Source: Metellina segmentata (Eukaryota; Arthropoda; Arachnida; Araneae; Tetragnathidae). From it: a DNA stretch of 64,000 bases. The stretch is taken from contig OX375876.1 of NCBI GenBank assembly GCA_947359465.1, forward strand, positions 84,404,359-84,468,358. The letters run 5' to 3'. The position numbers and the translations under genes are program-made. Under the pieces are notes generated by a model that was not told the DNA's origin, made no database searches, and saw only the letters and a program-made list of their open reading frames with translations. Each line of letters begins with the position of its first letter. The stretch's first letter is position 1. Shown here in pieces: positions 12,001 to 27,000 of the stretch.

Positions 12001-15000
12001 CCTTTCCACAGTTGAGAAATCTGGGGCAGCATTTGATGGTTGGTATTGGGGTTTTATGGTGCAAGGCCAATATTTGGTCACGGATAGCATTTAGATTTGT
12101 AACGATTAAACACAGGTTTAATTACATTGCTGTCTATGAGAGCTAGAAGGGACTAAAGAAAAAATGACTTATCGATGCATCACTGCATTATCATTTGAAA
12201 CTAAAAAGCTGCCATGTCATTTAAACCAGGCCTCGAAATAGATTTTTCAATACAGGTGCACCTAAGTTTTTAAATTAGGTGCACTATGTACACCTAGTGG
12301 GAAAAAATTAGGTGCACAATTATATTTTCATGTGCACAGTGCACCCGGGTATTTCGAGCCCTGATTTAAACTAAATATTATAATTTTTGGAAGAAAAATG
12401 GGAAAGAAAAAAATAGAAGCCTTTTAACTGTCCGGAATAAACTCAGTTGAAAACATAACAGACCACATAACATTATTTACTAATCGGATATAAAAGATAT
12501 ATGAAATTAAAATATATTTTATCAAGAGTAATTTTTATTGCGTATTATTACAATGTTGAAGCTATATTATAGGACATCTTGAGAAAAAACATGTGCATTA
12601 TTCTCATGGCTACATTTAAATAAATCAATTTTATTTCATTTGCACTATAGTGAAATAAATAAAAAGGAAATTTAACCAACATACAGAAGCCTTTTTTTAA
12701 GATCTGCATCATCCATCAAGAGATCTAGTAGTTTCTTGCTTGCAAAATGATAGGCAGGTTCAATATATTCAACATATTGACTTTCTCGCATGGTGTAAAC
12801 CACAGCTTTAGCATCTGGGCAATTGACTGTTTTACCTAAAAACAGTAAGAAAATTATTCATAAAAAGGTTTGAAAAAATTCTTGATCATGAAATGCTTAA
12901 AGAAAAAATTATTGTTCAAAACAATTTTGTTTGGAAAATCACGAATATTTATTGGTATACCATAAGTCAAGAATCCTTTTTCAAGAACTTACCACACTGT
13001 CTTATGACATTCAAGTATTTTCCAGTTCGTAGAATCATATCAGCAGCTTTAACAAGGAACACAGGTACTTGATCTCTTCTAATAGTATAACGTTTCTCCC
13101 AATAACTGGTGGTAGGTTAAGAATTATATAGGATAGAGCAAGTAAACATGATTAGAAAAGGTTTGAGTAGACGTTTCGCAATAGAGAATTCCACAGCTCT
13201 TCTAAGTAATATATTTAAGTTTATCACAAAGTATTACACTAGATTCATTAATACAATCCTACACTTTCAACTTATAAAACTAATCTGTTAAAATATTCAT
13301 TTATGAATGACATTTCATATTTCTGATATAATTTAGCCTTCTACTGTCTATCAGCGGCTTAGAGCAGAAACCTCAGTAACAGATAGTACTTTGGAGACAA
13401 TAAATAATTATTTATATTTTAATTAATTAATTTTTTCCCCTTAAAATTAACAGTTCGTCTTTAAACAACTGCATAGCAACAAATTCCCTTGTCAGTTAGT
13501 GAGTTTCTGCTCTAAGTTGACAAGAACTCAATTCTCAGATATCACATTGTGAAATAGTCATGTCACCCTTAACAATTAATAAGAGATTGAAAGAGGCAAA
13601 GCATATATTTTAGAAGCATGCTTAGTATAACTTATAAAGCAAAAGTTCAAAATTATAAAGGATACGCATCACTGTATTCAACAGGCAAATCTTCTTTTTT
13701 AATTAATTCATTGTCTTCAACCAAAAACTAAATTAGAAGCAAAACATTATTGCAGAAAAATTCTAGTTCTCTCTCCAATTTCCTTCTTTAAGGTGCACAT
13801 GTGAACATACTGACGAGGAACTGAGAGAATTACACAATATACCACTTTGTTTTTGATAAGTTAATACTTTTATGTTCAGTAATCCTACAATTCACACATT
13901 GCAATTTTGTAAATAAATGTTTTATTGTTGTTGTATGCTGTTTTTTATTTTATAATTGATTAACTTTGATTAATAATCATTGATAACAGGAAAGCAAATT
14001 AAAAAATTAATTAAAATTTACTTACAAAATCAGAATGTTCCACAATAGGATCAGTTATCATATCAGTTAGTGGTGCAGACAATATTTTATTTTGGAAGGG
14101 ACCCAAAGTTCAAAATTATACAGGCATGCATAGTATTTTATTTGTAAACAAATTTTTAAAACCAGAAAGCATCTTGGAGGTGGGGCTCTCTGAGTAACAT
14201 TCTTGCTATGTCATTGCTTTGAGCAATTTCTAATGCCCAATTCTTTTAATCAGTTTCTCTTTAAGAGAGTTCTTTTTAGAAAGACATATTATGTACTTAA
14301 AGAAAGTAAGTGGGAAAAGTACTGAAAACAATATTATAACTAAATAGGCAAAACAAACATAAAATATGAGTGGGAAAAAGAACTGATGTTCATTGGGAAA
14401 AAATTACTTACTTCAGAGTAATAATCTGATATAATTCCTTTGTATATCCATTTCTCTAAAATTTCAAAATAAGGGAGAGCAGCCTACATAAGAATAAAAT
14501 GTACAATATTCTTAAACTAAAAATTTTCCATTTGTGAGCACAAAAATGTAACTATAAAGTGAATATATTCAATCTCTTAATTAAAAACATGACAAACTGC
14601 AAGGTAGTGACTAGTAGATAAGTGCAATGTTTAAAGTCATAATGTAAGGTAGCATACAATGGAAAGTTATAAAATGTACAACTCTAAAAAAGAAGATCTT
14701 AATTGAGTTTCCAGGACAAAGCAATAAAAAATGTCAACTACCTTATCTTAAAAGGGTATAAAATGGATAATTTAAAATTCTATCAAAGTATAATGTATGA
14801 AAAGAAATCTTAAGTACAATGGAGACGTTGCGGATCTCAGGAAATTGCTCAAATTTATAATTTCCTGGTAATTTCAGCTTCACCTTTTTCGAATATGTCG
14901 CTTTAAATATCGGAAAGAAGTTAAATAAATCACAAATTTAGTTTTAAAAAAGCGAAAAATGACGTAATCGTACAACACTACATGATTGGCTCTGACGTCA

Positions 15001-18000
15001 CTGTGCATGAAGTAACAATATTTACGTGTTGAAACTGATGCTGTTTTCGCTTGCTTTTTTGCCACTTTAATCCTTTTATCGTTTTTAACTAAATTTTATA
15101 CCTGTGTTTAACTTTTATAATCATCTTTCGTTTATTTTATTGTATATTTTGTTTACAATGTCGATTTTACCAGGATTTGTCAAAGGCCAATCTGATAGCC
15201 TTCTCAAGATAGATACGATTTCCATGTTTTCTTTTTTGGGAAAAAATCCGGATTTTATAGGAGCAGAAATACGAGGAGTTAAAGCTATGAGGTATGTATG
15301 ATCTTTAGTAACATTCATAAATTGACCTAAAACTAATTGAGATTAAGGAAGTTCTCTATTAATACTTAAAAATTTAATTTTTATTGCACATTGAAACACT
15401 ATAATACTATTCTGCCTGTAGGCCTATAACTGACTTGTAATAGTTCATTGTTCACTAGTTCATCAACCCGTTTCATTACGTAAGTCCACGCTTTTCTTTT
15501 AACTGGATCCTATGGAACGCTAAAAAACAGCTTATCAACTGAATTTGAAGTTGTGTTTACGCAACAAGGTACAATACAGTACTTGTAAGGTGGTTTTTCG
15601 TTCTCACTCATTACAAAAAAAAGATAGATAAAGAATTTCCACAGAAAATCAAATGGCAATCACAGAATCTAACAAACAACGTATTGCGCTGTTTGTTTAC
15701 ATGCATAGTGACGTCACAAGAGCAGCCATTGCAAAAGTAGCGTTTTCGCGCCAAATGCCCAACTGCAAACTTAAACAATTTTAAATTAATTATCCACATT
15801 CAAAAATTAAGAAAAAAATATACCATTAATCCTGTTTTTTTCTCTTCTAGCAAATAAAAATAAAAAAAAAAAAACCAATGCAAATTCCTCATTTTAGAGT
15901 AAAATATAACACACAAAATGAAAAAACTTATGAGGGTCAATCCTTTAACCAGACCAGAAATAACAGATAACAATAAAATTCAGACAAATAATTCGATTAT
16001 CTATAGGCTATGTGTAGACAATTCTACACACATTTTTTATTTATAGATGTTAATAACAATATTCAAATTGATTATATTTAATAATATTAATTATATAACA
16101 AACTAGAAATAGTTAGTGGCATGATATTGGAAATATTTCTTAGACCATGCAACAAATTCTGAATACAAAGTTAACTAGAAACAAAACATTAAAAACTGAC
16201 TTTCATAGGAAATAAAAATATTTTGTAACAAAGCTTTAATAAATGACTGGAATACTTACAGCTCTTGTCAATGAATGACAAATTTCTTGAGATTTACATG
16301 ATCTAAGAATACAAAAATAACAAACATAAATGGGTTTAGTAAGTTATGTCAGATGCTAAGAATTAAAATACATAAATAAACTATAACTAATATACCTTAA
16401 GCTTTAATTGCAATTAAACACTTAAATTACAACTTAGCAATGGCCATCATTAATAGACACAAAGAAATAATACACAACTTTAATAAATGGATTTGGATCA
16501 ACCAAGTAATCTTAATAAATAGACTGACTCTCAACGAATTAATTCTCTACAAGGATAGTTACATTTATCAATTTCGTTTTACAAATTGATTTTGGCATGA
16601 TTAAGTGATTTCATTTAATGACAGATTTTTTTGTAATCGATTTTAAGATACGTCATTCTTTGCTTTTTTCTAGCATGGAACCAACTTTTCATTGGTTGAT
16701 CATCCAAATGAAATCATAAGTGCCATCTAGCAGTTAAACAGACACCAAACAGTATATGTAAAAAGCACATAAGTTATAAAAAGTTAGAATACCCAGTCAA
16801 TGAAGACGTGTGCTCATGAAGAACTGATAATACAGTACCACCAAAGCAATTACCCTGGGGGAAAAAAGAGCAAATGTTAAACATTATAAAGTCAGGATAC
16901 TTTCAACAGAGAAATAACTTTTTAATATACATGTGGAATAGAAATAAACATTTACATGAGAACTTATCGTTTTTACTTTAGGGATGAGACAAAGATAATG
17001 TCAAATATTGGTAACATAAAAATTACCTTTGTTAATGTTGAGGCAATGTTAGCAATAGTTTCCATAGTAGTCATAGAAGGTTGCAAATAAAACCAGAGTT
17101 TTTGAAGAGTTAAGTTGTGTTGCAAGTGCTGATTTTCAAGTTGTGACACAAGTATAAAATAATCTTTCAGAAAAGTTCGCATGGCAGCAGAAAGAGCATG
17201 ATTGACTAGACCTTGTTCATATTGAATATTTTCTAAAAAATTGAATGACAGCAGATATTAGATTAATGTTTTAAGACTAAAGGAACACAATTTTTGTAGA
17301 CATTAACTACTCATAAACTATGCAATGAATATAAAATACAATAAACAAATCATGAATTTTGAGACTAACAGGTCAACCATTGTTGCAAAAGACATTTGTA
17401 CAAAACATTTATTAAAAGTTTTACACTATTTTGTTGTTCTATAATGAATAAAAAGTGTTTTGAAGGATAGTCAAAATTATTTTCAAAAAACAAATTCCCT
17501 TTATATAACTGTAAGGTACATAGGCAAAAACATTACACAACATAAGATAATAAAATAAAATTAATTTGACAATTTATTTGCACACACAGCATTTATAAAA
17601 AAATAAATAAATAAAAAAAAGTGAACAGGAAAAAAAAAAAACTTTTCTAAGAATATACACAAAATTTACCAGTTTTAAGTGCTATTTTAAGGAAGCAATT
17701 TTAAATTAACCCTGAGTGGTATTCACATGTAAACTATCTGTAAATTTAAACAATCTTACCTTCAACAAAACCAATGATTGTGGAATAATGAGAAAACATG
17801 GGTAGCATATTCTGCACCAGTAGCTTTAGAGCAACGTCTAAACAAAAAAATATATAATTTGAATATTATATTACAATAGTTTTCAATATACAAACCAAAT
17901 ACAAAATAATTCCGTAGTTTACTCTTTGGTTCTAATGTGTTTGATAAAATATAATATGTTCCTTCACTTAGCTAATTTTTTTGAATACTACTATGATTGC

Positions 18001-21000
18001 CATATAAAAAAAAGTGAACAGCAAAAAAATAACTTATCTGAGAATATATACATGGATTACAAATAAAATTGAATGAAGGATTGAAATGCATTGCTGTACA
18101 TCTGCAGATGTTGAACATTTATGCTCCATTTAATTTCAGGAGTGTACAATTTCCAGCTATTGAAAAATATACAATGAATCTCACACTGCATCAATAATGT
18201 ATGTTTATAAAATATATTGTTGGCATTAGTGAATTTGCAGATAGTATAAGACAGACATTGCTGTTTTAAGTTGTAAAAAATATTGCAAACGTTAAAGTTT
18301 AATGTTTTAGGGAATTTAAATTAAAATAAATATACAGACATAGTTATTCACACAAACTATATATACTCACTTGTACTATCATCGACAGAGAATGACTTTT
18401 TATTATCAATATTTGAGAGTTTTTGAGAGTGTATGTAATCTCCATCAATTCCCTAAACAAAAATAAATATAAATAAACTAACAGCTTAATATGGATAAAC
18501 ATATCTCAAAAATAACTAAATTGTTCTTATAAGTAATAGCTGAAGTATTAACTATTTTAAATATAACAAAGTCCTATTTTATTAGTTCAATGGTAATTTG
18601 AGTAACAAGTTGCTAACTTATATCGGCAAATATTATGTTGAAAATTATCAACATAATTTTCAATAATTTATTTCCACAAAAGAATAAATATCATACTTAT
18701 CACAATTTTATAAGACACCAATTATATTAGTTGTTTGTGCATTTTGTTACAAATGTCCACTAGATAAATTAAAAATCTCATGCCGGTTCAAATTTTCTAG
18801 TTAATCACAAATCTGCATTTTATGGAATACTAACCAAGGGATACTTGAGTATATTTTTTAATCACCAAAACTAGATTCTATTAGTCCATTTGCAATTAAA
18901 TATTCAGCATTCAGTGAAAAAGTCAGTCTTATATACAAACTGATTCACTTCAATAGGACTATTCTTTTCCAGGGTTCATACAGAATATTGAATACAAAAA
19001 TTAAGGAGTATCTAAGGAGTATTTAATGAGTTGTCTCAAAATTTTTAAGGAGTCATAGAATATAAAAATTAAGGAGTATTTAACGAGTTCTATCGAAATT
19101 TTTAAGGACTCTTAGAAAGTTTATACACACATTTTCAAGTGCGAAAAATAAAAATGTTTCAACACTTTAAGAACTTAGTTCCACTTAATACTACATTACT
19201 AATTACTCAAAACAATAAAATTATACTTTGATATTTCAACTCAACACATGTTCCTTTTCCCCCCTGCTTGCTGGAGCTGTTTTATCCAGGATCCTGCTGT
19301 AAACAGTTCTTATACAGTGAAATCTTAGTATAACGTTTCTCAGTTTAAAGTAATTTCTCTCAAATCCCAGCTAAAACTCACAATAATAGAAATCCAAGCA
19401 TATTTCTTTTCAATTTACAGTATTTTTCAAAATAAAATATCAATTAACTATTTTTAGGATGAAGTTATACACTACAAAGTCCGAAATCCGGAATTGTAAA
19501 AAATCCGGTCGTTTTGCGAACCGGCGTTTTTTTTGTTTTTCACTTTTTTTACGTTGTTCTGACAATTTGTCAAGAACAAAAAGTTAAACCTGGACCTAAT
19601 TGATGAAATAACGCAAAATAACGGACATGTTCAAAGAAACTACCACACATAAAAATTAAAAGATTTGCAAGTAAAATTTGTTGCATTTTTTCAAAAAGTT
19701 TTTTGTTCTTTTTGAAAATTATTCTTATTTATATATTTGCTATTTTACTATTGCAAACCCAAAATTGGCGGGTTTGGTTTTGTTTAAGGTTATTTTTTGA
19801 CAAAAAAGTCAAATAGTCTGAAATCCAGGGCAAAATCTGGAAAAGTCCAAAATCTAAAAATGTCCAAAGTGCAAAAAGTTCAAAATTCGAAAAAATTCAA
19901 AAAATTTAAAAATAAAAAATCCAAAAGTTTGAAATCCAGAAAAGTTCAAAATTTGGAAGGTTTAAAATGCGGAAAAGTTCAAAACCCGGAAAAGTTCAAA
20001 ATCCGAAAAAGTTCAAAATTTAAAAAAAGTTCAAAATTCAAAAAAGTTCAAAATTCAAAAAAGTTCAAAATTCAAAAAAGTTTCAAAATTCAAAAAAGTT
20101 TGAAATTTGAAAAAGTTTGAAATGCGGATGAGTTTGAAATGCGGAAAAATTCGAAATACGGGACTTAACGAGATTTTTTACTGTATTCTACAAGTAAATA
20201 CAAACGACAGATTTCAGATAGAAATGAATGAAATACGCAATTATTTTTGTTATAAATGAATAGGTAAATTATTTTTTAACTTCAAATATTCAAGTATGAA
20301 ATAATCCACTTCGATTATAACAGATTACGATTTTCAATACATTCTCAATGCTACTCTTATATGGAGATTTAATGTTGAATTAAATTCAAAATAAATCAAA
20401 TGCGATAATTTTTTGTCTACTTAATAAGTAAACTATCGCTTTCGCTAAGAAATTCAAGAATTTGTAATAATCAACTTCGATGATAACAGATGGCGATTTT
20501 CAATACGTTCGCAACGCTCCTTCAATATTTAACGATCACTGTTTACGATCTGTCAGCGACTGACATTCTAGAAGGGGTCCTCCTTTTGTTCGACCCTATT
20601 GACCGTCAGTCGTAAATGCCACTCAAGGCTCTATCCCACAAGTTAGGTAATTAGGTAAGATGGGTCGGACATGCATGTGGCAGTGATTCGCTACATGATG
20701 CCTTACTGATGATAGCCTTTTCTCGTGGGAAAATTTCAGACTTGCTGCCAATACACCGCGAGCAACGTGAAGTATTGTGTTTCAATTGAAACGGTACGTT
20801 TTTGAATCCATTATTTCGGTAGAACGTAGCGCATTTCGAAATTGAAACGGAGGAGAAAAATTAAGGAGTTTTTAAGGAGTAGCACATAAAAATAAGGAGT
20901 TTAAAGAGTGCTTAAAAACGAAAATCCATTTTAAGGAGTTTTTAAGGAGCGTGCGAACCCTGTTTTCGTAAATAAATTACTTTTATATCCTCATAGTGTA

Positions 21001-24000
21001 CTGTGTATACATACAATTTTTTAAAGTAAAATATCAGAAAAAAAAAACATTCATAAGAAATCAAAAACATACCACAAGACAAAAAAGTATATCATCAATT
21101 AGACGACTTTCTTGGACATTGGGTGGTAAAGCACTAATAGGTCCACTCTATAAGTACAAATAAGGATAATAAAAGTTAAAAAATTTTCAATAGAAAAATT
21201 CTATTTTCTGGAAAAAAACAGAAATATGATTTTTCTAAATGACAATATATCTAAACATGAAACTTCCTTTATTATATTATCCCTATTTCTAAACAGAATA
21301 AATTTAAAAAAGAATAAACTTTAAAAATGTATAGCTATAAATAAAAGAGAAAAAATGAGTTTAAAAACAAATTACAAGTAAAACATTTTAGTTTTAAGCA
21401 ATGAAACATCAAAGTTAGTTTGTGGAAAGATGACTCTTAGCAAATCATTCACCATTATATTTTATACAGTGAAAATTGTTTACATTAAACATAATCCAGG
21501 TACAAAAAAATATATCAATATAAGTTTGATTCTGATAGGCTTCGAGTTATATTTAATACACTTCACATAACAAAAATACTAAAATTTTCACATGATGCAT
21601 CATTTGCTCCGATGGGAGCCAGTCTCCCACCAATACTAATTATAATATACTTTGTACAATTTTTAATTAAAACTGTCAGCACTATGTATGTACAATACAT
21701 TTAAAAAACGATGGCTCAGTTAAAAAGTTTTTTTCAAATAGGTTCTTATTATGTTACATTTGTTTATGAAAAGTAAAGCAAATAATTTATGACTAGAAAA
21801 GATAAAATTCCTTTTTAACTAAGGTTAAGTTCAAATTTATTGCTTTTCTTGTCATACAAATTCACAACTTTATATTGCTGAATTTGTTTTCAAAACTTAC
21901 ATGTATGAAATCTTGTCGGCATTCTGCAACAAAGTCCCAACTTAAGTTAGGCCTATCCCACTTGGGCAGTGTATAAATACCTGGAGGAGCTGAAAACAAT
22001 TTTTTTTTTACTTTTTCATATGTAAGGAATTCATAGCAATAAAAAATGTTTGAATTAGATATCTTTGATATAAAGCTGTTTAAAATAAGCTTTCAGACTA
22101 ACTTAAATGTAATTTGTAATACTCCTTGAAATGGAAATTTAGGCCTTAAATGACATAAAATGTTCTTTACATGTTTTTAAATTTTAACACATTTAAATAC
22201 ATTCATAGCAGTTAAGATCAAAAGAGCATTTTATAACATTGAGAAGGATAATCTGTGTATATTCGATTCACTCAACATAATGATTACAAATGGAATCAAC
22301 CGTGAATTCATACTTAAATCCATGAAATTTACAATGTTTACTTATTAATTAATTCAACTTCGTAATCGCTAAAGTCATGCTTAAACACTCAATACATTTA
22401 TAAATAACTAAAAATTAATTAAAGGATCAGTAAGTAAAATTCAAACTTTCAATCTGACATTGGAACTATCAGGAAAAAAAATTGTATCTAGTCTTTTTTA
22501 TATTTTTATGTATACAAAATAAACATGTTTAGTTTGGCACAAAAATAGTAAAAATTAAAGTGGCATTTACAGAAGTGGATACAGACTGGGTGATTGTTTT
22601 TGGGTTTCATGGCACAGAGGCCTTATTTGACCAAGCTGTTCCAAACACAAGACACACAGCACAATGAGGAAGGAGAGAAAGTAAAAGGGTAGATGAGTGT
22701 AAAGATGAAAGGGAGGAAAGATCCCTTGGGGTGTGATGACCATACACACTTAAAGATGAGCCCGAGGGCGAAGTGGAAGAGGAGATGTTGTAGAGTAACA
22801 AATTCTTAGTTTCATATAGAAACTAAAAAAAAAGTTGTTATATTTCTTTGTGAAGACATTATTTTGTTTGGTTGGGCAATGTGTTACAATAAATTAGATG
22901 TCACAGGTAAATAATAGAGTAGAGTTGACACAGCAATAGTTAATAGATGAAATTAAAATTGGAGGAGGTCTTTAATGGCCCACATTTTGTTTTTTTGGGT
23001 CAAAAATGCATTTCCATTAGGATGTTTTCTAAATTTCAGGTCTAAAAAATCTTGTCCTACTAACAAATGACATCTGGACTGTATAAAATTGTAAACCATT
23101 TATTACATTTCAGCACATACCTGAAAACAATTATTGATGATAATTAAAAAAATTGTTTTCATTTAATGAAGAAAAAATGTCTATAATAAAATTTAAATAG
23201 TTACCATTTCGCTTCTCCAAACTTTCTTTTCCGTTAGTTGAAAATTTTGATAGAACTTTCTTATGGAGCTATATAAATACAATTAAATACCATGAAATCA
23301 AATTTGCGTAAATTGAACTATAACTAATCAATATGAGAAGTCAGTTAACAATCAAACCCAAATCATAGACAGTTCATTTACTTGAAAGTTTGCATTGTTT
23401 CAATGAATCACTTTCAATTATGCATATTTAAGTACATAGTGCTATTGAGAATTCTAATTTGAAATATTAAAGATTGAAACTAACAAATTTCTTTACAAAC
23501 ATACTAGTTTTGATAATTTCAGAACTAAAAGTAAATTCCCAGCTTGTGAGAACTGTTAAACCTAGTTTAAATTCTACATAGTTTTGCTCAAATGAATTTT
23601 TTAGCATTTATTAACCTTATTATTAATGAATGCAACTGAGAAATTTCATATACCTTAGATAAATTACATATAGCATAAATTTATGTATTAAAAATGACTA
23701 TTACCTCTTGAGCTTCAATGTGAGATAGCTGTCCATTTAAAGTGAAATCTGATTTTTCAATCAAAGTAGATTTACCATTGGTTCTAGTTGCCGCCTCTTT
23801 TTTAAGTAAATTTTTCACCTAAGAAAATTCAATGAACAATGAAGTGACCATACAATTCAAAATAAAAGCAGAGATTAAAATATCCATAACTTTGTAAGAT
23901 GCAAATGGAGTTATACAATGGATACACAAAATTAGAATAGGTTTGTTTCGTAGTGGTTATTTAGTTTGTGTCCATCCTTCAAACATTATTTTGAGCTTTG

Positions 24001-27000
24001 AAAGTGAAATTCAATATAGGATTACATACCTTTTCATCCCCTTGAATTTTAGCCAAAAGACATATAAGAGGGTCTACTTCCCGGAAGCTGAAAGAACAAA
24101 ATATTGTACAAAATTAGAAAGACAGGTTTACACAAAATTAAAGTCCCAGTATTTCATAGAGGGCAATTATAAGAAACTTCATAGTCTTGAACAGTTTGGG
24201 CCTGTAAAAGAATCCAGGGAACTGTTTCTTTTACGGGGAACTGCTTGGAACATTTTAAAGAACATGTTCATTTTTCAGAACATTTGGAGCCCACTACCCG
24301 TGCGGTCTCACAAGCCTGCACTGCGAAGGCTGAACGTTGCGTAGCTAAGTCTCTCTTACCGCGAGTGTGTAAATTCGAGTAACATTTTTATACTTAAATT
24401 CACTGAATGCAAAAAGACATACCAACAAGAAGAAAATATAAATTATGTGACACTTATTTTGTATTGCTTGTAGAACATCAGCTATAGATTTTTCATCTTC
24501 ATATCTAGCTAGTTTACAACACGATCATCCGGACAATCTTTGGAGGATAGATTTCGTCTTTGGCTGTTGCTTTCAGCAATATTTTGACTTTCATATTTAT
24601 CATAATTATTCTTGTTACTTTCGAAGCAAATATTTTACGCTTGATCTTTCAAGGACACATTTTCCTGGTTCTGCCACTCATCAGCTTCAGAACTCTTTTG
24701 TTTTTTTCTTGGAATGTTCCGCTTTTTTAAACATATCTTTCTGATCTTTTGTAGCACAGGTTTGGTTCTATTGAATACCTTGATTAAATCTCAGAAAAAG
24801 GCATCTCAGAAAATGTGTGCTCAAGTGTTTTAAATTATTTCGCATTCACACACACCACATACAACCTTATTCCGTGACGGCATTCTAAGCACGTGTTTGC
24901 CACAAAATGAGTAGCTCTCATAGCGGGCACAAAAGTTGTATTCTTTTCTGCGCACTCGAAGAGTGTAGGAGAACGAAATGAACGTGGGGGTCAGGCGTGC
25001 GTGATAAACACCTGCTTCTCTACGCTTAAAAAAACCCCAGCCTTTCCCGTGGTGTTGCAAAGACATAGAAGAGGCACATAAGTCTGCATACTGCTACAAG
25101 AAAAAAAGTGGCATAAAGTTGCAGACAATTTTTTAAATACTTTTATTAGCGCAGACAAAAGCTGTCCGCAAGCGAATTTCATTGTCTGCGACAATGTCGC
25201 CATGTTTCTGCCACTGGGTGAATAACTATATATTTTAAAAGATTAAAAGATGAATAAGGATTACAAGAACACATAAAAACATCTTACAAAATTGAAATAA
25301 CTGCAACAAAAGGTCAAACCTTTTCAAAAAAGGGATATAGGTGCACCTTTGAACTTAAATTATTTTAAGCATCACATCTTACTTATCAAATCTCTTCTGC
25401 TATACAAAATAATTTTTTAATTCTATGCGTTTAAAATTGAGTTATACGAATGCTAAATAATGAGACCTTGATCAATATAGCTTCAAGTCTTAAATTCAGA
25501 TTACTTAACTCTCTAAGTCACTTTACAAAATCAAAATTTTCTGTAAAACTTTAAGATGCAGAATTTCTACTGATTAGATTATATATACATGATCTAGTGG
25601 CATTAGCATTTAATAAAATGAATTGAGGTTGGGTTTACAAAGCGAGAGACTTCTTTTCTTTTAGTCAACTATGAATTATAATTTCTAAAGTAACACAACA
25701 CATGTAATTAAAGCATGCAGATTAATTGGATAGTTTCAAAGGTTGATTGGTTTTGAGTATTTTGGCACAAGGGCCCTACTTAGCCAAGCTCAAGATAACG
25801 TTAAGTAATTGTGAAAAGAAAGGACAGAGAAAGACCGCTTGGGAATTTTAGGTTTGTGACCCCCATCTTAATCAGAGGCAGTAAAACCCATGGGAAAAGA
25901 AGAGACTGCTAGAGTACCTTGGGTTTCTGAAGCCCATACACACTTAAAGATATGCCCCAAGGGGTCTCGTCTAAAGGAATGAGAAGCATATTTTTTTATC
26001 CAATAAACATGAGGAACACAGGGAATTTTCTTCTAATACACATGTCTTTCTTTATAGTCACTAAAACCAATATTGATGACATTCGAATTTGGTCAAATAT
26101 CCCATTGATGTTGGTAATTTTTAATTAACCTTGTACTAAAGCAACACAACGGGCTATTGATGACGGTCCTGCATCAATCCCCTAAGGGAAAGATCTGAGA
26201 ACAACCCCATGTAATTTTTTGAACCAAGGTCAGATGATGAGGCAACATCCGAGCTGGTACCCCACTGTCCAAACTTCCACACCAACCGAAGGTTAGAACT
26301 TTCGGCCACAACAGATTTAAGGTGCACCAGCTGCCTCTACACTATGCACTTACAAACATCCATGCACTGACCCGGATTCAAACCAGGAACTTTCTGATCT
26401 AGAGGTTAACACCTTAACCACCCGACCGGTTGGTCGGTGTGTTGGTTTTGAATGCAGGTGAAATAAATGAATGATATTGTTAAAAAAAAAAAAACCTCAA
26501 AAAGCTTCAAGGCCTCTACAAGTACAGTAGAACTCCAATTACCTGAACTCTAGTTATTCAGATCGCTAATTATCTGGTTCGCATTGAGAAAAACAGAAAT
26601 TTACATTTAAAAATTGCCGACCAACTGGTCTAGTGGTTAAGGTGCTGGCCTCTGGATCGGAAGGTTCCTGGTTTGAATCCGGGGTCAGGGCATGGATGTA
26701 ATTGTATTGTCCTTAGTTAGGGGTAGTGATGGTTGTCCATTGGCTGCCCCTTCACAAATAACCATCGCTTCCCGGCCTTTGCAGTAGCCTATAATTAGCA
26801 ATCAAGTGCCCGCCGTTTAAAAAAAAAAAAAAAAATTCTTGTTGGTGAATGACGAAAGCCAAGAGAATGAAGTGTCAATTGAGGACATAACAATCTTGGA
26901 TGTTCCGATTGCAGTATAGAGGACATAGGCAAGTGACTGGTGTGCGATTCTTTGGACCCTAAATTCCAAATTCTCAGTGACGACGAACTCATTCTAAAGA

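Larger units (their letters stand above)
18970..20962. mobile_element. Inverted-repeat element, CAGGGTTC family, 2 kb
   Basis: Left CAGGGTTCATAC and right GTGCGAACCCTG; subterminal AAGGAGTATTTAA-type repeats on both sides. Flanked by TTTTC on both sides (18965-18969, 20963-20967), a 5-bp duplication. No transposase. Contains another element at 19315-20183 and a ~168-bp internal duplication (20295-20355 vs 20461-20520). Confidence 0.75.

Noticed and set aside
14026..14090. Exon-like TDPIVEHSDF with a good GTAAGT donor (minus), between GCP2 exons 14 and 15
   Set aside because: It resembles the IIHDPYSEF region of GCP2, but no acceptor AG precedes it in frame, and exons 14 and 15 already join perfectly in phase.
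19797..20120. 107-codon Lys/Phe/Gln-rich open frame
   Set aside because: Translation of a short tandem array; low complexity and no conserved sequence.
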